Shown here: piece after piece, positions 47,418-55,851 of the stretch
Layout: the number at the start of each line of letters is the position of its first letter
Position numbering within the stretch: position 1 is the stretch's first letter
Assembly (NCBI GenBank): GCA_003215655.1
Contig: QCKB01000001.1
Coordinates: 1-64,000 of the forward strand
Reading direction: 5' to 3'
Length of the DNA: 64,000 bases
DNA from: Prochlorococcus sp. AG-409-J16
Lineage (GTDB): Bacteria > Cyanobacteriota > Cyanobacteriia > PCC-6307 > Cyanobiaceae
Notes under the pieces: generated by a model
Told to the model about the DNA's origin: nothing
What the model saw: the letters and a program-made list of their open reading frames with translations, nothing else
Database searches by the model: none
Made by a program: the position numbers and the translations under genes

Positions 47418-49748
47418 TTAGTTTTGTTCTAAATTGATTTTCGGATCTACACTTTCTTCACTATTGTCATTAGAAGGTTTATCTTCTACAGAATCTATAT
47501 TAAGCTCAAGATCTATTTGATTGCGTAGGACATCTACCTTTAATATTCTAACCATTACTTTTTCTCCTAATTGATAGACTCTTCTGTTCTTTCTTCCAAC
47601 TAATCGATTTTGCCTTGAGCGATATTCATACCAGTCATCATTTAGTGAACTTACATGAACTAATCCTTCAACATTAGCTGGTGGGATTTCAACAAAAAAA
47701 CCATAGCTTTGTACGCCACTTATAACACCTTCGGTTTCTTTTCCGATATAAGGTTCAGCTTCTCTAGCTTGTGCAATCGATATAATATCGTTTCTAACTT
47801 CTGAAGATTTTCTACGCTCTTCATTTAAATGATGTATTAGGCTATTTTTAAATAAATCACTTAATGATGCTAGTATGCTATCTTTAAATATTGGCCAATC
47901 TACATCTTCATTTGTTCCTTTTTTGCCGAGATCTATCTTAGCTTTTGTACGATTATTAGCTTTGTTTTTACCTTCATTTAACAAACTTACTATAACATGT
48001 TGATTTAGTATATCTATATAGTGATTTCCAGGACAACACCAGGGTGTTTGTGAAGGTATAATAGGTTCTTCTGATTTAAGTTCTTCATTGAAATTCCTAT
48101 TTTTTTCTCTGCTGAATTTATGCAAACATATTAAAGGGTCTGGAATAGCATGCTTTAATTGTTTGTCGAGAACTCTACGTTTGTCAGAATCCTTAAATGC
48201 TTTGGTAAGGTCAGATGCACTAGGACTGCCTCCTTCATCCAGTTGAATTGGTAACTCAAGAGAAACCACATTGCGAGCAACATCATTTAATGAGGCGATA
48301 TCAATTTCTTGAGGTTCAACTGATACTCCTTCAAGTTTATAATCGTTAGCATGAATATTCCAACAAATATTTGCTGATCTTATAAATGAAGATAATATAG
48401 AATTTGGATCTGTATTATCTATTGGTAATGACCATTGATTTCTTGTATTATCTGCTTCTTGCCAGGCAATCTCGCTAAGTGAATCTATTTTTAATATAGG
48501 AAGGTTTAATTCTATTTTTCCATTTTTCTTTTCATATTCATTTAGTAAATTAGATGCAAATATAATTGATTGAACCTGTGATATCTGATCTTTATAAGGC
48601 TTTAGTTTTATTGGGATTGTCCTTGCTTTCGGCTTTCTAGTTGCTATTGCTTCCATTATTTCAGGGTTTATTTGAGCTACTGGTTTAATTTTTGTGAGAC
48701 TGAATTGCCAATCTGTGACTTGGCCCTCTGCATTAATATCCATTAAAAGACTTACTGCATCATTTTGCTTTCCAATGACAAACTTAGCATCATTTAATAA
48801 GCTATTTGTTAATAATGGCTTCCATACTTGACCTATACAGTGAGCTTCAGCCCTTTCCTTCAGAAATAAATCTAATGAATTACCAATAACAATTCTTTCT
48901 GCAATCGATGGTGAATGAATCCATACTCTAAATCCACCAGAGTAACTCTCAATGTTTATCGCTGGCAGAGGTGGAGCATCCTTATTTTGCCAACTACTAA
49001 GCAAAAGGACGTCTTTGTCTGTTAGATCTATCCTGTTTTTTGATGAGGGTGTTTTTGGTGAGACCTTTGGTGGAGAGTCTGAATCTTGTAGATTATTTTT
49101 TGCAACGACTATTTCTCTATCACCTTTTGCTCCGCCAAATAACGTTAACGCTCTTTCAACGTGACCATGAGCTCCATATTGTGCAATTGGATAGCTATCA
49201 ATTTTAATTTCGACAACATTTTTATCGTCACCTTCAGCTATAAAGCTTTTATCAGTATCAGGCAAATTAATTGTTGCAAGAAGCCTGTCATCCAAAGGTA
49301 CTGCAATTATATTATCTTCATATGATTCTACGATTCCAATTATATTTCTTGAATTTCTATTTAAAATACATTGAACCACACCTTCTGGTGATCGACGACG
49401 TATACCATCCCTAGTTATTCTTACCAGTACACGATCTCCATTCCATGCATGATTTAAATTATGATCTCTAATATAAATATCCTCTCCACCATCATCTCTA
49501 AGCGCAAAACAATAACCTTTACTACTACATCTTAATCTTGCTTTTATAAGAGATTGATCAAAAGAATAATTTAATTGACCTTCATTATTTCTTTCAATAA
49601 TACCTAATTTAATTAATCCCTCTAATGCAATTGAAAGTTGACTTTTTTCAGATTTTTTACTTAGCTTTAGGATCTTCTCCAGTACCTTCTTATCTGTTGT
49701 TTGCCCTTCACACAAACTATCAATTATCTTGGTGGCTGTGAACTTCAT
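47418..49748 (-). CDS. Zam/RNase II-like protein with degenerate RNB active site
   Basis: A 776-residue protein with the layout of RNase II/R: N-terminal winged-helix and cold-shock-like parts (about 1-150), an RNB-like core (about 235-600) and an S1 domain (about 670-755; GVISGVQSYGFFVEI, EGLVHVSSL). The core follows the RNB pattern (FRVWIHSPSIAERIVIGNSLDLFLKERAEAHC), but the catalytic aspartate cluster is replaced by NKDAPPLPA (255-263), and the IRRYPDL-type motif reads CPGNHYIDIL (about 572-581) without its arginines. It resembles the cyanobacterial Zam (acetazolamide resistance) family. It probably binds RNA without exonuclease activity. Its catalysis should not be assumed. Confidence 0.75.
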   Translation of the reverse strand: MKFTATKIIDSLCEGQTTDKKVLEKILKLSKKSEKSQLSIALEGLIKLGIIERNNEGQLNYSFDQSLIKARLRCSSKGYCFALRDDGGEDIYIRDHNLNHAWNGDRVLVRITRDGIRRRSPEGVVQCILNRNSRNIIGIVESYEDNIIAVPLDDRLLATINLPDTDKSFIAEGDDKNVVEIKIDSYPIAQYGAHGHVERALTLFGGAKGDREIVVAKNNLQDSDSPPKVSPKTPSSKNRIDLTDKDVLLLSSWQNKDAPPLPAINIESYSGGFRVWIHSPSIAERIVIGNSLDLFLKERAEAHCIGQVWKPLLTNSLLNDAKFVIGKQNDAVSLLMDINAEGQVTDWQFSLTKIKPVAQINPEIMEAIATRKPKARTIPIKLKPYKDQISQVQSIIFASNLLNEYEKKNGKIELNLPILKIDSLSEIAWQEADNTRNQWSLPIDNTDPNSILSSFIRSANICWNIHANDYKLEGVSVEPQEIDIASLNDVARNVVSLELPIQLDEGGSPSASDLTKAFKDSDKRRVLDKQLKHAIPDPLICLHKFSREKNRNFNEELKSEEPIIPSQTPWCCPGNHYIDILNQHVIVSLLNEGKNKANNRTKAKIDLGKKGTNEDVDWPIFKDSILASLSDLFKNSLIHHLNEERRKSSEVRNDIISIAQAREAEPYIGKETEGVISGVQSYGFFVEIPPANVEGLVHVSSLNDDWYEYRSRQNRLVGRKNRRVYQLGEKVMVRILKVDVLRNQIDLELNIDSVEDKPSNDNSEESVDPKINLEQN

Positions 49749-49864
49749 GGTATTTTATTTAGATAGTGGTTGTGGAGAAGGATTTAATTTATTAATTGGG
49801 ACTAGTTAAAGCCTATTTAGTACATACTACAGACATTATAGGTCTAGCAGCTTTAAGCTAATTT

Positions 49865-50155
49865 TTAATCATCATTTTCATTAGTATCATCAGGCCACAA
49901 AAGTCTTGTACCTATAACTATAAAACCTAATGAGGCTACCAACTGAATAGAGTCTCTTGGAATAAGGTTCGCTAATGATCCGCCAGTTATCGCTCCAAGA
50001 AGGCTTGCTAATACAAGTGCCGATGATGAACCGATAAACACCGCTAATGGCCTTTTAGTGGTTCCACTTATGGCGACTGTTGCGAGCTGAGTCTTGTCAC
50101 CTAATTCAGCAAGAAAAATGGTGGCGAAGGTTGAAACGACTAAAGGGAGGGACAT
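49865..50155 (-). CDS. UPF0016 (GDT1) half-size cation transporter, second gene
   Basis: A 96-residue membrane protein with three hydrophobic segments and one ExGDK(S/T) motif (LAELGDKTQLAT). Full-length members carry two such repeats; here each gene codes for one. The start is ATG 50155 (MSLPLVVSTF), 2 nt after the upstream half's stop; the open frame continues 57 nt upstream but that part overlaps the neighbour. Known UPF0016 proteins export Mn2+ (Mnx) or Ca2+; half-size pairs are thought to act as heterodimers. The role here is likely manganese handling for photosystem II, by inference. Confidence 0.85.
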   Translation of the reverse strand: MSLPLVVSTFATIFLAELGDKTQLATVAISGTTKRPLAVFIGSSSALVLASLLGAITGGSLANLIPRDSIQLVASLGFIVIGTRLLWPDDTNENDD

Positions 50156-50157
50156 TT

Positions 50158-50526
50158 TTATACGATGTGTTTGGAGGCAATTAGCGATTGTGAAGCCTGA
50201 ATTCCTATCCAAACTCCAAGACCAACCATTAAGACACCAGCTAACTTTTCAAACCTTTCAGGTGGAAGGATACTAGCCAAGGTTCGACCTACTAATACAC
50301 CTACAAGACTAGAACAAATAAGCGCAATAGCAGCGCCAAGGAATACTAACCCTGGCTTTCCTGACTGAGCAGATAAGAGCAATGTCGCAATCTGGGTTTT
50401 ATCACCAATTTCGGCAATAAAAACTGTACTGAATGTAGTGAGGAAAACAGCTAGAAAGCCTTCATTATCTTTATTTATATTGGTGTTCTCGTTGCCTAAC
50501 GCATCTCTACCAGTGTTTTTATCCAT
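50158..50526 (-). CDS. UPF0016 (GDT1) half-size cation transporter, first gene
   Basis: A 122-residue membrane protein, the partner of the next gene. A hydrophilic N-terminus (about 1-22) precedes three hydrophobic segments, and the signature FIAEIGDKTQIAT matches the UPF0016 motif. The two products are similar but not identical (AEIGDKTQIAT versus AELGDKTQLAT), so they look like an old tandem duplication. Its ATG lies inside the 3' end of the cysteine-cluster gene (8 nt overlap). Likely forms one membrane transporter with its neighbour. Confidence 0.85.
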   Translation of the reverse strand: MDKNTGRDALGNENTNINKDNEGFLAVFLTTFSTVFIAEIGDKTQIATLLLSAQSGKPGLVFLGAAIALICSSLVGVLVGRTLASILPPERFEKLAGVLMVGLGVWIGIQASQSLIASKHIV

Positions 50527-50914
50527 GGTCTTTTATACCTTTACGTATAGCTTTAGTGAATTTTCTCATAACTAAACTTCTACCCCCATAAACAGATCGT
50601 ATCTGTTGCTTGCAGCATTTAATAGCAAAATCATCGATATCAGTAATTGGAATACTAAACAGGCTCCCTATACAAGAGACCCTGCAAAAGTCTGGTCTTT
50701 CATTGTAAATCCGACAAGTTCTACTTCCGCTATCGAAATTTCTGCACCATCCATTGGGTAAAACCATGTCCATAAAAACCTTTTGTTGATCTGCATTGAG
50801 AGCTTCCAGGGCTTCAGTTCTTTCTATCGGGTCTAACTTGCAACAAGCACCGCAATTAGGTATGCATTGCCATTTAGTAGCCTTCGAACCTTTTCTTATG
50901 CTGTGACAACCCAT
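50519..50914 (-). CDS. YkgJ-family cysteine-cluster protein
   Basis: A 131-residue protein with the CxxxCxxCC-type signature CIPNCGACCKLDP and later cysteines in WCRNFDSGSRTCRIYNERPDFCRVSC. This is the zinc- or Fe-S-binding YkgJ family of unknown function. ATG at 50914 is used; a GTG codon directly before it is the only alternative. It overlaps the first UPF0016 gene by 8 nt, which suggests a metal-related function shared with the transporter, though the family gives no proof. Confidence 0.82.
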   Translation of the reverse strand: MGCHSIRKGSKATKWQCIPNCGACCKLDPIERTEALEALNADQQKVFMDMVLPNGWCRNFDSGSRTCRIYNERPDFCRVSCIGSLFSIPITDIDDFAIKCCKQQIRSVYGGRSLVMRKFTKAIRKGIKDHG

Positions 50915-51021
50915 CACAGAGAAATGTATGAAAGGGACGTTATTGGTCTTTTTCAGCGTAGTGTGTAATAGGCAAAATCATTGCCCAGGGTAAAATTTCT
51001 CACTATTACTTCTAGCTTCAA

Positions 51022-51105
51022 ATGGGTAACCTCTTTCCTCTTGCTGTTCTAGCTCTAGCTGGCCCAGCAATCATCGCTCTCGTTTACTACAGAAAGGAGT
51101 TTTGA
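51022..51105 (+). CDS. psb30: Photosystem II subunit Psb30 (Ycf12)
   Basis: A 27-residue single-helix protein, MGNLFPLAVLALAGPAIIAL followed by VYYRKEF. The LAGP turn in the helix and the basic end match Psb30/Ycf12, a small peripheral subunit of photosystem II. It lies in the divergent gap between the YkgJ gene and the ClC gene on the plus strand, with only 11 nt to the ClC stop on the other strand. The short length makes the assignment depend on the LAGP motif and position. A different single-helix photosystem peptide is the alternative. Confidence 0.72.
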   Translation: MGNLFPLAVLALAGPAIIALVYYRKEF

Positions 51106-51116
51106 GACCTAAGACC

Positions 51117-52454
51117 TTAATTAACTAAAGCTCTCGCTTTTGGGTATGGCAGCTCCTTTATCAGCCTTGATGTCAAGGTTGACAGAGAAGCTGCCATGAC
51201 AATCACAGGTAGAAGGTCATTTCCAGCTATGGACCAGGCAATTAAAGACGATATCAATGGCAATTGAGTAAAGCCTCCCAATCCAGCTGAAACTCCAATA
51301 ACCAAACCTAGTTGGGCATTAACACCCAACATAGAACTTATCAACATGCCTATGACTCCGCCGAAGGCCATGGCGGGTTCAAAGATTCCAGGAATGAATC
51401 CAGTCAACATAACTATCAAAGGAGCAACAAACCTCATAAAAGCGATCCAGATCAACACGAAAATTCCTTTTATTGTCTCTGAGGATATGTTCACTAATGA
51501 AATGGAATCTGTTACTAATTTATTTGTAAGCAATAGACCATTACCAATAGAGGCTCCAAAACTAATAAAGGTAAAGATAGTAATAATTAATGCTAGTAAT
51601 AATGTAGTTTCTTTAGGTTTTGTTTGCATAGAAGCTGATACTAAACCAGATGCCTTATTAAATATAATATGAAAATATGCTCCACTTAATCCAATGATTA
51701 TTGCAATTGGTATGACTATTGTAAATTGCTCAACATACGGATTGATTATGTTAATTGAAATCTCTAGTAAGTTTCTAGAACTAAAAATATTTATCAATTG
51801 ATTCACAAAAACAGAAGCAAGTAAGACTATAACGATAGTTTTAACTTTTAAATGATTATACAAATACTCAAACAAAAAGATTGGTCCTAGTATTGGGATG
51901 TTAAAAGCTGCTGATATCGATATACAAGAGGCTATAGAAATTAAGCTATCGTAATTAAATGTGGAATACAATATTTTAAAACGACTCTTTAGATATATTG
52001 CCAATGTCGATCCGGTGTATAGATAAAGTATTTCATTGCCTATTGGAAGAAAAAATATAATCGCAATAATTGAAATTAAATAGTATAAAAAGAAGGAATA
52101 TATTATAGATTCTTTATTCTCGTCAGCTAAATCATTTATTAGGAAATATGATTTCCTGTTTAAAAAAGGATTGATTTTTTTATGACTTAATTTGCTTATC
52201 AATATAAATATGATAAACGGTGATAAAGCTATAATAACAAATATTATAGCTGAATGAGTTATATCTATATTAACTAAGTTCTCTTGAAATTTATAAGTAT
52301 ATAGAGTTGCTAACTTTATTGGTAAAAGAATAATTCCTATAGATAATGATAGAAAAATAAGTGCTAGTATATGCTTGAAATCTTCAAATAAATATAGCTT
52401 AGATAGAGATTTTTTAAGACTAAATTTATATAATCCTGTAATTCTTTTATTCAT
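51117..52454 (-). CDS. ClC-type chloride channel/transporter, divergent
   Basis: A 445-residue polytopic membrane protein. ClC features are AAFNIPILGPIFLFEYL (about 182-198), GIFEPAMAFGGVIG (about 356-369) and GLGGFTQLPL near the end. The usual GREGP filter segment reads GNEIL (139-143), keeping the glutamate but losing the flanking residues, and the GSGIP-type segment is hardly recognisable. The first 30 residues are basic. Its ATG overlaps the recJ stop by ATGA. It probably moves chloride or another anion, possibly as a proton exchanger; this is uncertain given the altered motif. Confidence 0.75.
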   Translation of the reverse strand: MNKRITGLYKFSLKKSLSKLYLFEDFKHILALIFLSLSIGIILLPIKLATLYTYKFQENLVNIDITHSAIIFVIIALSPFIIFILISKLSHKKINPFLNRKSYFLINDLADENKESIIYSFFLYYLISIIAIIFFLPIGNEILYLYTGSTLAIYLKSRFKILYSTFNYDSLISIASCISISAAFNIPILGPIFLFEYLYNHLKVKTIVIVLLASVFVNQLINIFSSRNLLEISINIINPYVEQFTIVIPIAIIIGLSGAYFHIIFNKASGLVSASMQTKPKETTLLLALIITIFTFISFGASIGNGLLLTNKLVTDSISLVNISSETIKGIFVLIWIAFMRFVAPLIVMLTGFIPGIFEPAMAFGGVIGMLISSMLGVNAQLGLVIGVSAGLGGFTQLPLISSLIAWSIAGNDLLPVIVMAASLSTLTSRLIKELPYPKARALVN

Positions 52455-54346
52455 GGAAGTATGCCTAATGCTATACCTGAAATTTGTATTAGTTTGCTTA
52501 CATATTGATTATTAAGATGCTTGTCAGATATGTTGATCATGCGGTCATCATCAATTTTTGCTTGAATTGACTGACCTTTTTGATTGGTTATATCTATTGT
52601 AGATTCATTAATAATTTTACATTTATATTTCCTACCCTGTTGAAAAATGATAGCATAATCTTGATAATCCCTAATAGCTTTAATTGTTAATTGTATTTTT
52701 TCCTCACCATTCCAATGATTTGTATCCAAATGATAAACTATATCAACTAATTTAGATGTTAGTAACTTATTATTCCACCCCCAAATGATTGCTTCTTGTC
52801 TTATATTATGATTTAGTAAGTCTAATTTTAGGTGAATACCTTTAAGCAACCTTTGATTTTTTATTAAACACTTTCTTGATGAAAATAATGGTTTTTTATT
52901 TCCAATTCCGAAAGGCTCCAGTTGGTTCAGTTCTTTTATAAATAATCTATTTATATCACTAAATCTTAAATTTGCATCTGGTTTTATGTTTACCTTATTA
53001 TTATGTAGTTGATAATGCTTTTGTGCTAGTTTATTCAACCTTCTATGTAATTCTATAACATTATCTGCTTTAATAGAAAATCCGGCTGCTGCTGGATGGC
53101 CTCCGTATTTCTCTAAAATATCAGCACATTGATCGAGAGCATTGATAACAGAAAAACCTTCAGGACCTCTCACAGAAGCTCGGAAGAAACCATCCTTATC
53201 TCCTGCAAGCATGGCTACTGGTCTATTAAATTTTTGCATTATTCTAGAAGCTACAATTCCTATCACGCCTTGATGCCAATGGCTTTGGGCCAGTAAAAAG
53301 AATGATTGACTTTCATCTCCTGAATCTATTAAGGCTAATGACTCAGCTTCAATGGCATCACAAAGCTCTTGTCTCTGACGATTTAGGATTTCACATTCTC
53401 TGGCCATCTGCAAAGCTTGATCAAAATCCATTGATATTAGTAACCTTATAATTAATTTTGGTTCTCCAATCCTTCCTACAGCGTTAATTTTAGGGGCTAA
53501 TTTGAATCCTATATCCTCTGCCTTGATAACCCTATTATCTATACCTGAAAGTTTCTGTAAAGCTTTAATACCTTGGCAATTCGTCTTATGAAGACGTTTT
53601 ATTCCTTTCTTAAGTATCGATCTATTTGCTCCATTGAGTGGAGCCATGTCAGCAATCGTTCCTATACAAAATAAATCTAATGCATTAGATAGTGCTTGAG
53701 GGGATTTTCGCCTTTCTGCTAATTTTGATGCCAATATATATGCTATTCCAACACCGGCCAAGCATTTATATGGTGAGTCATTTGGTATAGTACTTGGGTG
53801 TATTAATGCCAGAACTTCTGGTGTTTTTACTGAAACTGTATGATGATCAGTTAAGATAACATCCATTCCTAATTTATTTGTTTCTTTTAAGGCCTCAATT
53901 GCAGAAATACCGTTATCGACGGTTATAATTAAATTTATTTTTTGTGAATATATTTTATTTACAATATCTACACTCAATCCATATCCATCCTTTTTTCGAT
54001 CTGGTATTTCTGCTATTGGTTTTGCACCTAATATGTTGAGAGTAGACATAAGAAGAGCTGTGCTCGTCATTCCATCTGCGTCATAATCTCCGCAAATTGC
54101 GAGTTGTTCTCCTCTTTCACATGCTATCTCTAGTCTAGCTACTGCTTTTTCTAGATATGGATAGTGTTCGAATGGATTCGGTGGGTCTTTTGGATTAATG
54201 AGTTCCTGTACTTCCTCAGGACTTGCTAACCCTCTTCGAGCAAGTAATGCTCTTATAGGAAAGGAAAGGTTGATTTCTGCTAAGCAATTTGAATCTACCG
54301 GAGCTGGCAGATGCCATTCTAAATCTGATGAAAAACTAGAATTCAA
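52451..54346 (-). CDS. recJ: Single-stranded-DNA exonuclease RecJ
   Basis: 5'-3' exonuclease for recombination and mismatch repair. The DHH phosphoesterase motifs are visible: CGDYDADGMTSTALLM (motif I), DNGISAIEAL, TDHHTVS (motif III) and VGIAYILASKLAE; the DHHA1 motif GGHPAAAGFSI follows. The 631 residues fit RecJ. The start is TTG at 54346, supported by GGGAGG about 9 nt upstream, as no ATG lies at a suitable position. Confidence 0.94.
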   Translation of the reverse strand: MNSSFSSDLEWHLPAPVDSNCLAEINLSFPIRALLARRGLASPEEVQELINPKDPPNPFEHYPYLEKAVARLEIACERGEQLAICGDYDADGMTSTALLMSTLNILGAKPIAEIPDRKKDGYGLSVDIVNKIYSQKINLIITVDNGISAIEALKETNKLGMDVILTDHHTVSVKTPEVLALIHPSTIPNDSPYKCLAGVGIAYILASKLAERRKSPQALSNALDLFCIGTIADMAPLNGANRSILKKGIKRLHKTNCQGIKALQKLSGIDNRVIKAEDIGFKLAPKINAVGRIGEPKLIIRLLISMDFDQALQMARECEILNRQRQELCDAIEAESLALIDSGDESQSFFLLAQSHWHQGVIGIVASRIMQKFNRPVAMLAGDKDGFFRASVRGPEGFSVINALDQCADILEKYGGHPAAAGFSIKADNVIELHRRLNKLAQKHYQLHNNKVNIKPDANLRFSDINRLFIKELNQLEPFGIGNKKPLFSSRKCLIKNQRLLKGIHLKLDLLNHNIRQEAIIWGWNNKLLTSKLVDIVYHLDTNHWNGEEKIQLTIKAIRDYQDYAIIFQQGRKYKCKIINESTIDITNQKGQSIQAKIDDDRMINISDKHLNNQYVSKLIQISGIALGILP

Positions 54347-54410
54347 TGATTTCTACCTCCCTTGTTATTTTATGAATATTTATTATTAATCAACATTTTT
54401 ATAGAAAATT

Positions 54411-55154
54411 ATGACAACTCTTCAGGCAGTTATATGGGATGTAGATGGAACACTTGCAGATACGGAAATGAAAGGGCATAGAATTGCTTTCAATTATGCA
54501 TTTAAGAAATGTGGCATCAATTGGAATTGGGATGAAGAGACATATGCTCAATTATTAAAAATACAAGGAGGAAAAAGTAGAATTATTAAATATGGATTAG
54601 ATCAGAATTTTCATATTTCAAGTGAAAAATTAAGTAAGCTATTGGAATTAAAAAAGAACCATTATACTGAATTAATATTGTCAGGAAAGGTTTCTCTAAG
54701 GCTTGGTGTGAAGCGTTTATTAAAGGAAATTAATGCAGCTGGAATCGATCAATGGATTGTGACAACGAGCAGTTATGACTCTTTGCTTCCTCTAATTAAT
54801 TCCAATTTTCCTGTCAATACCTCACCTTTCAATGGCTTTATAACATCAGAAGATGTAATTAATCCAAAACCTCATCCAGAAGCATACCTAAAAGCATGTC
54901 AATCTTGTGGAGTACCTACTTCAAGAATTCTGGTTATCGAAGACTCAGTATGGGGACTACAGTCTGCAAACTCTGCTGGATTAAGTGTCCTAGTGACGCT
55001 TTCTCCTTGGATAAAAGAAATAAGTGCCATTCATAGTTCAGCAAAGTCTGTTGTAACCCATTTAGGAGATTCCCATGAAAGTTGTAAGGTTTTTAAAGGA
55101 CCTCCTTGCCCTAAAGGGCAAATTACGCTGAAGTATCTTCAGTCCTTAATTTAG
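54411..55154 (+). CDS. HAD-superfamily hydrolase, CbbY/phosphoglycolate-phosphatase-like
   Basis: A 247-residue HAD phosphatase. Motif I is DVDGTLADTE (9-18), motif II is VTTSS, motif III NPKPHPEAYLKA, and motif IV IEDSVWGLQSANSAG. The CbbY type acts on xylulose or ribulose phosphates or phosphoglycolate in the Calvin-cycle context. Cap domain about 18-90. It is divergent from recJ across 64 nt. The substrate cannot be named from sequence. Confidence 0.85.
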   Translation: MTTLQAVIWDVDGTLADTEMKGHRIAFNYAFKKCGINWNWDEETYAQLLKIQGGKSRIIKYGLDQNFHISSEKLSKLLELKKNHYTELILSGKVSLRLGVKRLLKEINAAGIDQWIVTTSSYDSLLPLINSNFPVNTSPFNGFITSEDVINPKPHPEAYLKACQSCGVPTSRILVIEDSVWGLQSANSAGLSVLVTLSPWIKEISAIHSSAKSVVTHLGDSHESCKVFKGPPCPKGQITLKYLQSLI

Positions 55155-55165
55155 AAGGCTCCAAA

Positions 55166-55501
55166 ATGAGCCTCCAGAAAACTAGGTTCAACGAAAACTT
55201 ACTTCTTCTTGGTGATTACCTCTTTGGATCATGGCTTGGTTCATGGAGAAGAGTTAGCTTTGGATTAATAACATTGTTATTAGGGTTTTATTTCGGCAGT
55301 ACTTTTACCGCTGCATATCTCCAGCAATTTGGTCAAAGACCAATAGTTGTAGTCACTATGGTAATTCTGTTTGAAATTCTTGTTCGCTTAAGAAGCAGAA
55401 TCAGCCGAAAACCATGGCCCATTCATTGGTTAGCGATTGATAACCTACGAATTGGGGCTGTATATGCTCTGGTATTGGAGGCATTTAAGCTTGGTTCGTA
55501 A
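55166..55501 (+). CDS. Ycf20-like protein (DUF565)
   Basis: A 111-residue membrane protein. The core GSWLGSWRRVSFGLITLLLGFYFG and PWPIHWLAIDNLRIGAVYALVLEAFKLGS match the Ycf20/DUF565 family of cyanobacteria and plastids, linked in plants and algae to non-photochemical quenching. About three hydrophobic segments are visible (33-54, 64-80, 95-108). It follows the HAD gene by 11 nt, and converges on rpmF. Confidence 0.8.
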   Translation: MSLQKTRFNENLLLLGDYLFGSWLGSWRRVSFGLITLLLGFYFGSTFTAAYLQQFGQRPIVVVTMVILFEILVRLRSRISRKPWPIHWLAIDNLRIGAVYALVLEAFKLGS

Positions 55502-55510
55502 GAATTATCT

Positions 55511-55687
55511 TTATTCCTCTGCTTCCTCTGCTTCGTTCATTGGGTAGACAAAGCCTTGAGCTCTTCCTGTAAGAACTGATTTACCTAAGGATAAAGCTTT
55601 TTGTGCAGCAGTTGCTGCTTTAGCTTTCCATATGGCACTACGCTGATTGCGTTTGCTTTTTGAGGTTTTCTTCTTAGGTACAGCCAC
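55511..55687 (-). CDS. rpmF: Ribosomal protein bL32
   Basis: A 58-residue ribosomal protein, reading [20 protein letters not shown] and on with [17 protein letters not shown] to an acidic EAEEAEE end. The N-terminal [17 protein letters not shown]-like block is diagnostic of bL32. The start is GTG at 55687, the only one that restores the conserved N-terminus. It is a small gene on the minus strand between the Ycf20-like and FtsH genes. Zinc-binding cysteines are absent, as in many cyanobacterial bL32 proteins. Confidence 0.95.
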   Translation of the reverse strand: MAVPKKKTSKSKRNQRSAIWKAKAATAAQKALSLGKSVLTGRAQGFVYPMNEAEEAEE

Positions 55688-55851
55688 GTGTCTTGGTTAT
55701 TTTAAGATCTATTCTCCTTCCTAAGCAGCCCTCGCGTCAAATCACTACGCTTAAATAAAGCTTCCATTGTCGTTTGGTTTATTGCCACTACAAACAACCA
55801 AATAATTAATCCTCTCTAATCTCTTTATCATCCTTAGCATTTAATCGATCT

